NCBI GenBank assembly: GCA_021234155.1 | Contig: JAJEKV010000033.1 | Coordinates: forward strand, 2,709,454-2,773,453 | Origin: Isoetes taiwanensis | Taxonomy: Eukaryota; Streptophyta; Lycopodiopsida; Isoetales; Isoetaceae | DNA: 64,000 nucleotides | Direction of reading: 5' to 3' | Part shown: in pieces, positions 1 to 12,092 of the stretch | Layout of the letters: every line of letters starts with the position of its first letter | Position numbering within the stretch: the first letter of the stretch is position 1 | Made by a program: the position numbers and the translations under genes | Notes under the pieces: generated by a model | What the model was told of the DNA's origin: nothing | The model's database searches: none | What the model saw: only the letters and a program-made list of their open reading frames with translations

Positions 1-1190
1 TGTATTTATAGTTCACTGTAACTGAGGATGCATAAAAAATTGCCTGGAAGCATAGTAGTTCTTCGTAGTTCTTCGATTCCATAAAAATTATCTAAAGTTC
101 AACCGCTATTGACAAGAAGTTACTGAGCACTAGAACAGAGCACTAGAACAGTACATCATGTCTACAATGAGTGACATTGCATATACACAATGACATTGCA
201 GCCTTCTTTGGTGCAGCCTGCTAAAACCATTCACATTTGGCTAAATGAGACACAACTTTTATATTAGAGTTTAAATATGAAACAACTTTTATGTAATGTA
301 GAATTAGAGTTTAAATATAAAATTTGTTTTTTTACAATGTAGTGTTAACATAATGTCTTCACTGCTCCATGGAGAAGAAAGTTGAGGAAGAGAGGAGAAC
401 AAAGATGTTGGCAGTTGAGACATGGTTGCCAAGGATTTAGCTATGATAGATCTAGACAATAGGTTGACTAAGCCACTAAGATCTTGCATGCAGCTTAAGA
501 GCTTAGGAGCAACAAACTTGTTATGAAGAAATTTTATAATCTATGTTGTCAAGACTTTCAGAATGTATTCTTTGTTCTGGCCATAATGTTTGCTTGTTCA
601 AAAAGCTTCTGCATAATGTATTGAATTATGCTATGTCGTCTTCTTCAATGTCACTCATCGTTGGTGCCATGGAGCAATCTTAGAAAAACGAGTTAAGTGA
701 AATACTATTTGCCATTATCTTTCATAGCTGCTCTTTATTGTTTTCTTTAGCCACTTCTTCGAAGTGTTTAAGACACACTTTCCCCATATCAAATGGGACT
801 CTCTAGTCCCTAGAACCTAATATTCTAGACATGTGCATAGTATGACTCATGATCTTATTGATGCCATTTGTTCATCTCTAAAGTTCCTCCCAATCTATCT
901 CTATTCTTCTTGGGCCATGTGATAGATGCCGAGGATTTAGATTACATACACGTCATGCAGACGTTGCATGGAGCTAAGAAGCATTCATTATTCGCAATTC
1001 AATATTAGATTCATGTACACCCATTACCTCATGAAAAGTCAGGAATCTATATTGTTTGCATTCCTCAATGATTCTTCTTGTAATATAGGACGTTAATTGT
1101 ACATGTCTGAACTTTTCAGTGAGCACGTGTTTTACAATTCTAGCATTTTCTACTAATGTTTAAGACTTTAAAAGACCCCATCTAGTGAAG
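1..1190. other. Gene-free AT-rich stretch
   Basis: I see no coding region, RNA gene or clear repeat here. The only open frame is a 61-codon one without recognisable similarity. The composition is typical AT-rich plant intergenic DNA. Confidence 0.6.
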
Positions 1191-1284
1191 AAGGGGATAA
1201 ACACCCCTGCGAGCCCCTTACAGCAGATAAACGGGCGAGCCCGTTTATCTGCTGTAAGGGGCAAGCAGGGGTGTTTATCCCCTT
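1191..1284. repeat. Near-perfect 94-bp palindrome (hairpin)
   Basis: Bases 1213-1236 pair perfectly with 1239-1262 around a 2-nt centre. After a 2-nt internal mismatch, bases 1191-1210 pair perfectly with 1265-1284. The arms are therefore 20 + 24 paired bases. It is GC-richer than its surroundings. It may be a foldback element, a recent inverted duplication or the end structure of a transposon; nothing in the flanks decides which. Confidence 0.9.
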
Positions 1285-2700
1285 TAACCGGCAGGCAAAG
1301 GTTCCTCACCCATTCCTGCACCCACAGCTCGATTATCGTCATCCATAGCTTGTTTATCAGCTCCCACAGCTGGATTATCACAGGTTCGGCATCTTTGTTA
1401 GCCCTGTGCCTGGCAGACACACAGGTCTATACTTGCTGCATGAGGGCGAGGCCCCACTGGCCACGGTGTCCAAGAAGAGGGATCCACAAGGCGCCACGGC
1501 GGGTCAAAGCTCCTCCAAGAAGCAGAAGACCCAAAGGTAGGACCCACGGCGGGCCACTACTTGTCTGTTAGCACGGCCGCGGACAGCTCAGATTCCTGTT
1601 CGAGTGCCCAAGTAGTGGAGCACGCGTTGTCATGATGAGGATCAGATTCAGGCCCGTAGGCCACTCCGTGTTCCTATATATTGTAGCATTTTTGCTCCTT
1701 CAAAAAAGAGGGTTCAGAGTGTTCTTTTGTGTCACTACAGAGCAGACATGCTGGTCGCCTGTTGTGCGCTCTTTTGAGCCTTCATTATACACTTGTTTTG
1801 ATCAATGGATTGCCGTGTTCTCCACAAGTGTCTTGTGTGTTTCATTGTGTATTGCCATTGCTGTTTTATCTGAGTTTTTCTTGTTCTTTCCTCTGTTAGC
1901 AAAAATCCCGCGTGACAAGAGTGTCTCAGGATTTGCCCTGCCGGACTTCACGGATCTCACAGAGATCTGTCCCTCAGGCGATCCCGAGCCCGGACCCCAA
2001 ACAATCTTCTAGAGCTGGATTATCAGCTCCGAGGCTGAATCCGATGCTAAAGCTGTCTGTTTCCACGTTTTCAGCTGCCTCTTCATCCCTGTGGGGTGGG
2101 TTGGGTGCCTGTTACGCCCTATCACAAGGCTTCAATCAACGGTGGACATCGCTTGGATTGAAAAGCCTGCCGGTTAAAGAATATTGGAACCCTTTGTAAC
2201 AATAATGGCATCATTCATGCTTGTCACTCATATATAAAGCACATTGCATTTTTGTTCGCATTTTATTTTGCTTGATGTATTTTATTGTCTGCTTGACACG
2301 TGTTTTGCCTCCACTTCTGATTTATGTACTAGCGAATCTTCCTCACGAGAAGATTCCAGCGAAGAATGTTCTGAGGTGGCTCCACCAGACGAGGTGGCGC
2401 ACTGGCGGCCGAGTCTGGCGGTGCCGTCGAAGAATATTCTAAGGGGAATCTTTGAGTGAGGAAGATTCCCTGGCATAATAAACGCCGCCTTCAAATTACG
2501 AAAGCAATGATCCCTGTAGCTAAAAGCTCTCTTCTACCTAGAGTGCCCTACGTAACCCCCCGTGTGAATATGCACCCAAACCAAAGGGGATTTAAGGGAG
2601 ATTTTAATTTAAATGTGTCAAATGCAATGGTTTTTAATGGTAGTTGTGTGTTAATGGTTTGTGTTAACTAAAAAAAATTTTGGCCCCTTCGGGGCCTTAA
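1285..2700. other. GC-richer stretch, possible retroelement or LTR remnant
   Basis: This stretch is clearly richer in GC than its flanks, especially 1430-1640 and 1900-2060. Open frames of 70-128 codons overlap on both strands and match no family I know. A TATA-like sequence near 1674 followed by pyrimidine-rich DNA would fit a decayed LTR, but I found no matching second LTR, primer-binding site or gag/pol. A short G/C hairpin (GGCCCCTTCGGGGCC) sits near 2680-2696. Confidence 0.25.
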
Positions 2701-5700
2701 GGATGGTGTAGGGGTGTAGATATAGACATAATTACCTAATACTCTAATGATGGATGGTATAATCATAGCCTCACAAATCTAACAAACTAGAGGTGCTCAA
2801 ATTATGGAAACGAAAACATTGCATAGAATTAGGCATATAATATTATACCAATATTAATACATGAGGTAGCATGTAATAATAGAATTTATTAATAATGAAC
2901 AAACAGTTAAATCCTCGTTGTTTTTTCTCCAAATATAAAACCAATACCATTAGTTTAAGAAAATCAACTGTCAAACAAACAAGGTCTATCGTTTTGAAGA
3001 ACAACCAATCTAAAACAAGATTTATAGCAGATGATATAACCTTAGAGTACCATCTAGAAAGGGCATAGAACAGATGAGAATGACCCGACTAGGTTGTCCC
3101 ATAGCAAAAGCTATTTTGAGAGTTCGTTGCAAGAGGATTTTTGGAGCATTCAAGATTTGTCTGGAGCTTGTGGAAAATGAGCATTTTGGCTCCTATAGTA
3201 TTCTGTTTAATTGAGAAGATGTTAATACTGTAGTATTGGTTAGACAGGAGAAGAGGTTGAGAGAGGCTCATGTGTACATTTGCTACAGGCTCATGTGTAC
3301 ATTTGCTACAGACATGATTCAGATCCAGATGAGATCATATCTGATCCACGAGGGATCTTTGTATTGTAATATTTTCTATCTAATCAATACAAAAACTTTG
3401 TACCTTCAAAAAAAAATTTTTTTTGAGAGTTCGTTTGTGCCTTTGTAATGAAAACCCTAAGTCACCGCCAAACAACGTGTTTCGCTTCTGCGCCGCTTTG
3501 TTAGCTCACCGCCGCCTTTGTTAGCTTGCACAAAGGAGACAAGTTCTATGGCTGCAAAAGCACCGCCGTTAAACCGTGGGGAAAATCGAGCTTTTGCCTT
3601 AGACAGTAAGAAAAAATTTCTTCCATGAAATAATCGTTAATCCCTAGATTGGAATATCACAGGAGCTTGATAAGCAAAAGAATGAATTGCATACCTGGAG
3701 CAAGCCAAAAAATAGCTGGTACAAAGACTATGGCACTGGGTATGGCACAAAGACTATGGCACCGGTATGGTCAGAGCTTTGAAATCAGATCCCGCTTAAT
3801 CGCCACAACACTTTTTCGCCATATTTCCGTGGAGTCCTTTTCGCTTTCTAACTTTTGTTTTGCACGGCCTGGATTTTTACCAAGATCCGCCGCTTTTTGG
3901 GATTCCAAGATCCAAAGACTAGTGTGTAATTTTTCTGAGGAGTCCCGAAAGCTCTAGTCAGCAACAAGGGTGTATTGAGATCCCCATAAAAAAAGATCGC
4001 CAGATTTTCATTTTCATTTCTCTTTCATTACCTCTAGCCTTTCGCTAGTGTGTATTTTTCAACTCTCTCTCGTTGCTTTCGTATTTTATTTCGCCGCATT
4101 TAGCTTCTCTGAGTTGCCTCTTATGGATCTCCCGCTATGCCTACATTAATCGGGCCTTTGCTCTATATGTTTGAATTTCTTCTGCTTTCGATATTTGCCC
4201 CTTCATTATTAGTAGCACGAACACCCAGAGCGCAGAGATACTCATGCTTGCCATATGCACAAGTCCGCAACCTTTTAGTTATATAAATGCTGCTTCTTCC
4301 ATTCCTGCCAAAAATGAAACAGGCTTGCAATACACAGAAGAAGGATAGATCCAACACACAGAAGATACAGATCGATATTAGGGTAAAAAGCAGGAGCAGG
4401 AGGGACGAGGAAGGATCCGAGTCGCCGTGATGTTTCTTTCGATTTCGATGCAGACTTTTGGTCGAAGCCGATACTTGCAAAAAACCAACAATAGAACAAA
4501 ATCCAAAACAAGAATAAAACACCATCGTCTAGTATCCGTCAAAAACCAAAACAAGAACAACACTCATCGTCTAACATCCGGCAAAATTGCTGCTTTAGGC
4601 TTCTTGCTTTTCATACAGATTGATGCTCACATGTTTTGCTTACAAAATCAAAGGAACAATAAAAAACCATTATCCTAATACAAACAACAATAAAAAACTA
4701 TTATCTAGACAACAAAACCTATGACATCATACCAATATGTTTCTCTTACCAAGAATCCACTCCGCCAGTGAGAATCTAGAGCGCAAGAGTCAAGAGGACA
4801 AAAGTTATGGGGTTTGATGCATATGCATGCAATGTTCACAACAACAACCACCATCGGATTTTTTATGCCAACCCAAACCAATGACCCAAAAGGGCGCACT
4901 CTAGAAATATTATTTAGTATGCCAACATGAATACAACACCGAAATCATATGAAAAAATGTATAAAACTATAAAAGTAACCCCTGTTATTATGCTAGATAT
5001 TCATGTGAAGTAGGTAGTATAGTATTTGAGGCCGCATGTTTGGGCTACATGCATGTTCATATAATGGCTAGCCATATTCATATGAAGAAAAATAGAATAG
5101 AATAGTAGTATTTGTGCATGAATGTTGTGGCTACATGCAATCGTGATTTTGGTTGGAGCCACGTGTTTCTGTTAGAAGTATAATTCCAGTCTATCCAGGT
5201 CACTCATATTTACTTTACCTTGCATTGCCCACAGGTTGCAAGGTCGTGATTCAAGCAATGTTGTTTTAGAAAACAAAGCATTTTAGTGTTCCTGTCCACT
5301 ATTCTTTTTATTCTTTTGCCATTGCTTAGCAAAATAAATGGAAAAGACTGTCAAAAACATTTATGCCTAAAATAGAAAGACAACGAATCAAATTGCCTTT
5401 GGATAAGATAGAAAGGGCCAAAATTAATTAGGAAAGCATTAGCTTCATTACAGATTAAGAGGAAAAAAAATTAGAACTCCATTAGAAAGTTGTCCACAAA
5501 TAATGGAGCTAGATTTGTCATGCAAAAGTGCTGCAGGACAAATTTACCAAGAGACATGCGCTTATTGTGATTTTTGATCTCTAAAGTTCCTGAAGATGCT
5601 CTTATTCAAACATCTCAGTGGTTGACATGTCCAATATATTGTAATTTCTTATCTAATCAACTAGAATTAAGTAAGATAAATTAGACGGTGGGATATTTTT

Positions 5701-7013
5701 GCGTGGGGGGAAACATTGATATACCTTGATATTTAGCAACTACTCAACATGATACATCCACAAGATACCCATGTACCATAATAAGATAAAATAAGATAAG
5801 ATAAGACGGATTTTTACGTCTATTAGATAATATAAGATGTCCATAAAGTAAATGATAGAATCACATTTTAATATATACCATTTACTTTGGATATTCGATA
5901 ATCAAACACGTGTAGTGATAGTATTTATTAGCTTTTGAAGACTTGACACATATAGCCGGTAGTGTTTAGTAGAATGTTGTAGATAGTCTTGGAAGCTTTT
6001 GGAACTTATAAAAAATGACAAGACTAGATTTTTGGTGCTTTTTCGTTCCAGATCTGGTTTTCGTCTTGCAACAATCATATGAATCATATAAAGGACAACA
6101 ATTTTAGATATCATTCAACCCTTCTACCTCTCATTCCAAAGGTTTTACCTGTGATTCTGAAGCTTTACCCCTCATTCCGGAATTCTTACTACCGTAGAAT
6201 GCAACCTAAGTTGCTATCGCGTTTCAAGAATGTTTGATTTGCTGAGATTCTGGGCATGTTAAATGCATCCGCACTGCCGCGCGTCGTCAGCAAAACAAAC
6301 ATTTTTGTATACGAAACGGCAGTTACCATGATTCCCGCAAGAGCTCCTCTTTTATAGCCATAACCTGAAGAAGGCAGCCGTGAAGAAATATAGCTAGGGT
6401 AAATGCAGTGACGATGTATTGCGGTTGGGTTTTGGTGTTGCTTGTGATTAAACTCAAAACGTTTAAATGAGGAACTTATGAAACCACATAACATTCTCTG
6501 GCATAAATAGAAACACATTTTTTATTACCCGATATTGCAACTCTTGCATAGTTTGTTTCTTCACGTACTTCATTCCACCATTCCACCTGTGCAGGACAAA
6601 CACTCAGAAGTCTTGAAGTCAATTTTAATTCTAAACATTAACATCACATCTTTTTGGAAGGATTTGAAACTAAAGATCTTAGACATGCCTCAGCGTGACC
6701 TTAAGCTTTCTTCAGAACCCAGCAGGTGCCAAGCTGTCAAAACACCCCTTGTACTTCATAAACAAAGAATTGTAATAATCACCCTAAGATTTGGTAGATG
6801 GACAAAAATTCTTACCTCAATCAATGCCCACAGTTCCAGCTTCAAATGCCTCCACAACTAGGCAGTTCACACATCAACCTGCCTTGGTCATCAAACCTTA
6901 AAAATCCAAAGTCGTTGTATAGTAGTACCACAACCAGCTCATTGATTCTCATGAAAACTTGATGCATAAATGTGAGGAAGCAAATGTTCCTGTTGTGATG
7001 TAATTGGTCTGTT
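2701..7013. other. Gene-poor stretch with one weak exon candidate
   Basis: No gene is supported. A telo-box-like AAACCCTAA at 3452-3460 is followed 88 bp later by an ATG at 3548 that opens a 26-codon frame to 3628. This frame has an internal splice-donor-like GTAAG at 3606, so it could be the first exon of a small gene, but I cannot identify a matching downstream exon. A short run of the (AATAG)n and (GATAA)n kind occurs near 5095 and 5780-5805. The remainder is AT-rich with no visible structure. Confidence 0.4.
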
Positions 7014-7196
7014 GCGCTCTCTTTTTTTGGTCCCATAGGCCGATTGGTCTCCATGAACGATAAAAGCCTATTCTATTCTATTCTTAATAATTGCATCGTT
7101 GCTGAATCATATGTCTTCTACGCTCTCTTTTTGGGTCCCATAGGCCAATTGGTCTCCGTGGATGATAGAAGCCTATTCTATCTATTCCATTTTTAA
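7014..7196 (+). repeat. Two tandem copies of a LINE 3' tail
   Basis: Two direct copies, about 7014-7075 and 7130-7196, share the sequence GGTCCCATAGGCC-ATTGGTCTCC-TG-A followed by a run of TTCTA-type repeats. The same unit occurs inverted at 33208-33300 before (AGAAT)n and at the 3' end of the LINE at 41.0-42.6 kb. I therefore read these as isolated LINE 3' termini from short, 5'-truncated insertions or their duplication. No coding sequence accompanies them. Confidence 0.6.
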
Positions 7197-10100
7197 TAAT
7201 TGCATTCTTGCAGAGTTTAGGCCTTGTGCATCATATAAAGCCGACATCATGTAGGAAAACATAAGCCATGACATCTAAGCAAACAAAAAGTCTTAACGAT
7301 CCAAAATATGGTTTAGACCTGCAACATTGCTTGTTGCCACACCACAATTGGCTCTCCACATAGGGGCGAGTTTGTCTTCACAAAGTAGCTACTCTTATAC
7401 ACACAATCGACTCTTCTTGAACTCCCCAGTAAATTCGAATCTGCTCAAAACAATCGAAGCTTCCAGCATAATTTAGAATGCACAGAGCCAACTAGAAGAA
7501 TCTCGACCATCTAGTTCAAGGAAAAACAAAATGAGCATTCTAATCTATCCATAACTTTGAAAAACCTACAAAAAATTTGATGTGCATTAGAGTAATTAGG
7601 CAGTGTAAAACACAAGGATTTAGAAGGAAACTGTAGCGCAATAGCGGCTTTCAGTATTCCACTATCACTGCCCCATAGCTCTTATTAACTAGACTAGATT
7701 TCCAACAGAGCTCGCTAATCAGAGACGACTCCAAGAAACTTCGCTCGAATGCCAAATAAACTCCACCATAAAATCTAACAAACCTACACTAAAATTTGGA
7801 TGCACTTCTCCTTATCTTCAAGCCAGAATGTGTTTTGTTAATTTCTGAACATAATTTGTTAAGTAATCTGCAACTGATACTCGTTGAATCCCTTTATCCG
7901 CAATAGATCAAGCTCATTCCAAATTGCGAGCTCATAACAAGCCATCTGATACTCTTCCATATCAGTGCCTACATCCGATACTCTTTCAAGAAAACAGGCC
8001 TCTGCCCCCTTTTATACGAAGCTAAAAAGAATACTAAAGGCTTCTGGGCTTCTGAGATTGGCAACCGAAGCTTCTAGGTACTTTAGAACACAGAAGAGCC
8101 AACATCAAGCATCTAGAACCACTAGGTCCTTCTTAACAATTTTAAGGCTTACACGTGTCCAATCCTAAGCACAACTGTAAATTTCTATAAACAATCTAAT
8201 ATATTTAAGCTGCCCCCTTATCCACCATATTACAATTATATGTTAGAGATATATATAGTAGTCTATACAATGCTTTGGCAGATAAAACCGCGCACAAAAA
8301 AACTCCAATTCTTAATTCAAACTTTTTTTTCTAATCAATTGTTTGATATAAAATATTTGCCAACGTTATGGAATAGTAAAAAAAGCTTCTTCTTGGACCC
8401 TTTTTTTTTTTTATAGTAAGCATTACTCAAAAATTAGGGATTAAATCTGTTTTAAGGTTTAAAAGGAATCCTTTTGTGTTTGACGCCTAGATTACATCAG
8501 AAGACGGTTTTTGTTCATCCCTTCTCTCCTTTTGGAAGCCTTTTGGTGCGCTTCGGGGGTGAGTCTTGTGCTTTGAATTAGTCCACATTTCAACTCGATA
8601 TTCAAGTAGTTGCCTCGAGATGTCTATTCTAGTTCTGTATAGGTATTTGCCGCCCTCGCTTTACAGAAGTGCATGGGAGTAGTGTTTATTCTTTATAAGA
8701 TTCTAGCCTCCTACTCTAGAGTGCGAAAACACCATTGCGATGGCTTTTTTAGGCCTTCTTGCATATGCATACACTACATTGAAAAGATTTTGATCTTACT
8801 AAGAAGACAAAATTAGTGGTTGCAACATTTGAGCATATTTGGATTACATTATTTGCTTCTATTCTAATATATAGCTCCTTGAGGGATTGGGGCCAGTTGT
8901 GAAGACCGCTTCCAACAACCTATCAGAATTATTTGACCGCCTTAAGGTACTCCATAGACCCACAATGTGCCACTCTGATTTTTGTTTGCTCATACAATGA
9001 TGTCACTCTCTATAGAGTGAGGTTATTCCCCGAGTTCTGTCAAATTAAAGTTATACTCTATTCTTATATTATTCTTACAATGCCGCCTCAAAAGCCATAT
9101 TCCTTCATGCTAAACAAAAACCCTTATACTTACCCTATTTAGGCAATCCGAGAAACAGTATCCATTCAAGCTTAGTTTATATATTATTGATTCACACATT
9201 TTACATTCCCTCTGTGAGGATTATATCCGAGCTATCGGCTTTGCAGACTCAACTAGAACACAACTAAAACTACAATATATAACTTACTACTAACAGCTAC
9301 ACATACCACCTCTTGCCTCCTATTCAGCGACTTACGCACAGCCTGAAGCTTGCAAAAAGGCCTTAGTGTGGTGCCAGGCAGGGTCTCTTGCCCCCCAAAA
9401 GCCTTTGGGTTCTCTAAACTGGAAATAGTAAACTATAAACTGTACCCGACCCACTCAACCGCTTTGCTTAAAATTTTATATCCACAGAAAAAACATCAAT
9501 CTTTGGAATCCGAGCACTGCCCCACATTCCAAGTCCATGGGATTACCCTCCCCGCATGATTTATAGATCAAACCTTTGTTGCGGGCCAAAAGCTGTGTCA
9601 TATTCATCGTAGAAAATTATATTACCATACCTTGCCATACATTACTATACCCCATGGATATACTTTTAGAAAGAGATATTCAAGTTCAATAACTTATCAA
9701 AGAAATACAATTCTGGTATGAAGGTTGATCCCTCCAAATCATATACAAAAAACTGACAAAAGGAACTTAGAGAAAAACTATCTATCTATATTGCTATATA
9801 CTCTTATGTAAACTCCACGCTTATCCTAGCAAATCTTCTTCCTGCTTTTCCTCCACCAATTCGTCTAGGGTGACCGTGTAGTTGAGATGATTGCCAAATA
9901 TCAGGAGTAGCCTGTCTAATTTCTTTGTCATGAACTATGTCCTGTCCAGTAACAGCAGCACATGGGCCTTCCTCTTTTGCTGAAACTTATGATAGTTCGC
10001 GAGAAAGTAGTGCTTCAAAGCATTAGTCCTCCATACCTCTGCTTTCTTCAGCAACTTCTCCAATGCCGTGCAACGAATTACTTCTTGAGCTTGTACATGT

Positions 10101-12060
10101 ATTCTAGTAATTCACCTTGATCCATGGCTTCCTCCTTCTCCTCTACCCCTCCCGTAGGGGATCCCACCTTATCTAGCCGATCGATCCACATAGTTCCAAA
10201 ACTCCGCCCTGGACCTCTTCTTCAATTTCCTCAGCACCTCCGCTTGGCAAACATTTACCTCATCTGCAATCGTTTGTGCTACTACCCTTTGCATCAGCAA
10301 GTCACTCTTACCGCCTTGGAGCCGAGTGATAACCATGACTCTCATTCCAAAAAATCGAAGAATCCCTCCCTTAACCCTGCCCCAAACATCCTCTCGATTC
10401 TACTGTACCCCGTTGATATTTATTAGAACGTTCGAGAAATTGATTTTTTTTTTTTTTGAAATAACTCAGCGTTAAATTCACAACCAGTCCTTTGTACAAC
10501 CCTCTTCTAAACTGATGTTACTTTAATCCTTCTAGCTAATTAGCAAAAAAGAAAGGAAGATGAAACTCCTACATAGAATATGCCCATCATCCATCACCCA
10601 TCGCCTATTGCGCCCATCGCGTCATCCTCTCCCATTCATGAGGGTGACCCCTTGTGCATTAGCACCTTGTTTACTATAACCTTCGAGGCGTTCATAGCTC
10701 ATTAAGCAAAGCATATGCATGACTTACATGCAATCTTACCTCCATATATTATTGGATCAGTGGATCTTAAAGAAATAGCCGATGAAATCAAATTGTTGAT
10801 ATTGAGAGTCCTCATGATGAGAATGAACAGCCACGCGGAGGCGCTGTTACAGAGCGGCTAAGGAGGTGGTCGCGTGTGCTCTAGCTCGACCAAGTATAGC
10901 AGATTCATGCTCTTAGATTCAAGGTTGGATTCTAGGAGAGCTGAAAAGATCTACTTCTTCCATCAGCAGTGTTTCAAATCTGTCTACAGTGCCAGTATAT
11001 TCTTCTTCAGGCAACCCTAATTTGATGCATCAGTTGCCCACTAACATGGATTCTTTCTTTGGTAGTATGCTTTATAACTCATTGACACACTGAAAATGTA
11101 TGGCCCAATTGGGATGTTGGCCTATAAGGTGTAGAAGGGACCGCTTCTACAGCAGCCACTATTGTGGCTTCCATCTATGGATATATACACCATGTCAAAT
11201 GGACAGGCTGAAAGGGTAATTGGCCTATAATGCAAAGAAAGGAGATGTATCAAATTTTGTGAAGATGTTCGTTAGATTGGTAACTTGAAGCAGGGAATAC
11301 CATAAGTTGTGAATGGAAAAGTAAACCCTTCGTGTCCATAGCGCTCCTTTTTTTCTTGCTAACAGGAAGAATCAGTTCTTCGGTAAAGTAGGTTAAGAGA
11401 TAAGACAATGAAGTTTTGTGTTGAAGACATTCTTGGGCTTCTTGTAGTGCATCAGAATGATGTTTCAGAGTATATAATCCCCACAATGCAGCATTCTAGT
11501 TACTAGGGTCCATGATATTTCAAAAGGAAGCTTGCATATCTTTTCTGCAGGAGGGGAAACAAGTTCAGTGGCGTTGATTAGTCTACATGTAACTCCACAA
11601 TGTGACATTATGCACAACTAGGTATTTACATGTTCTAACTTAGGGTACTGATATACCCATTGATGCTCAAGTACTGATAAGCTTGAGCATTTTAGATACT
11701 TAAGTGTTGATGCTTAAGCAAAACTCATGTACTAATATGCATGATGCTTAAGTAAAACTCAAGTACAAATACACTTGAGTGGTTGCTGTATCAGACAGCA
11801 TGCCTTTTGATGTCACTAAGGATTGCAATGCAGTTTACTTTGGGAGCAATTAGAATACAGGTTCGTGCTCTTGCTTATTTTCCTACTTCATCATGTGCTC
11901 TACAGGAGTATTTCGATATGCATATTTTCTATTTGAATCATTAGGAGATGAAGAAGTTGAGGTGTAAGTTCCTATAGGAATCTCCTTCTGTGTTGTTGCA
12001 TATACTTTTATTTCAGAAAATAAAAAAGTCATACCTTTGTTTCTTCAAAAAAAAATAAAC
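7197..12060. other. Long gene-poor stretch
   Basis: No gene is supported. On the minus strand between about 9840 and 10140 there is a lysine- and leucine-rich run of codons interrupted by stops, which could be a gag-like remnant, but no motif identifies it. Poly-T runs occur near 8401 and 10446. Around 11640-11790 there is a degenerate tandem array of roughly 35-bp units containing variants of CTCAAGTACTAAT. Otherwise the DNA is plain AT-rich intergenic sequence. Confidence 0.4.
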
Positions 12061-12092
12061 AAGGGTTTGCCCCCCTAGGGGCAACCCAAAAA
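12061..12092. repeat. Interspersed GC hairpin motif, copy 1
   Basis: The motif GGTTTGCCCCCCTAGGGGC followed by AACCCAAAA forms a short hairpin in A-rich flanks. The same motif recurs at 40572-40600 in the same orientation and, with one change, inverted at 16257-16290. A related GATTGCCC-TTCG-GGGCAATC form is at 61704-61721. Confidence 0.6.

Noticed and set aside
1185-1571. 128-codon frame through the 94-bp palindrome
   Set aside because: The frame exists because the palindrome has no stops. The product is Arg/Pro-rich without any known domain, and an opposite-strand frame is equally long.
12061-12092. Helitron 3' end from the GC hairpin
   Set aside because: No CTRR sequence follows the hairpin at a proper distance on either strand.
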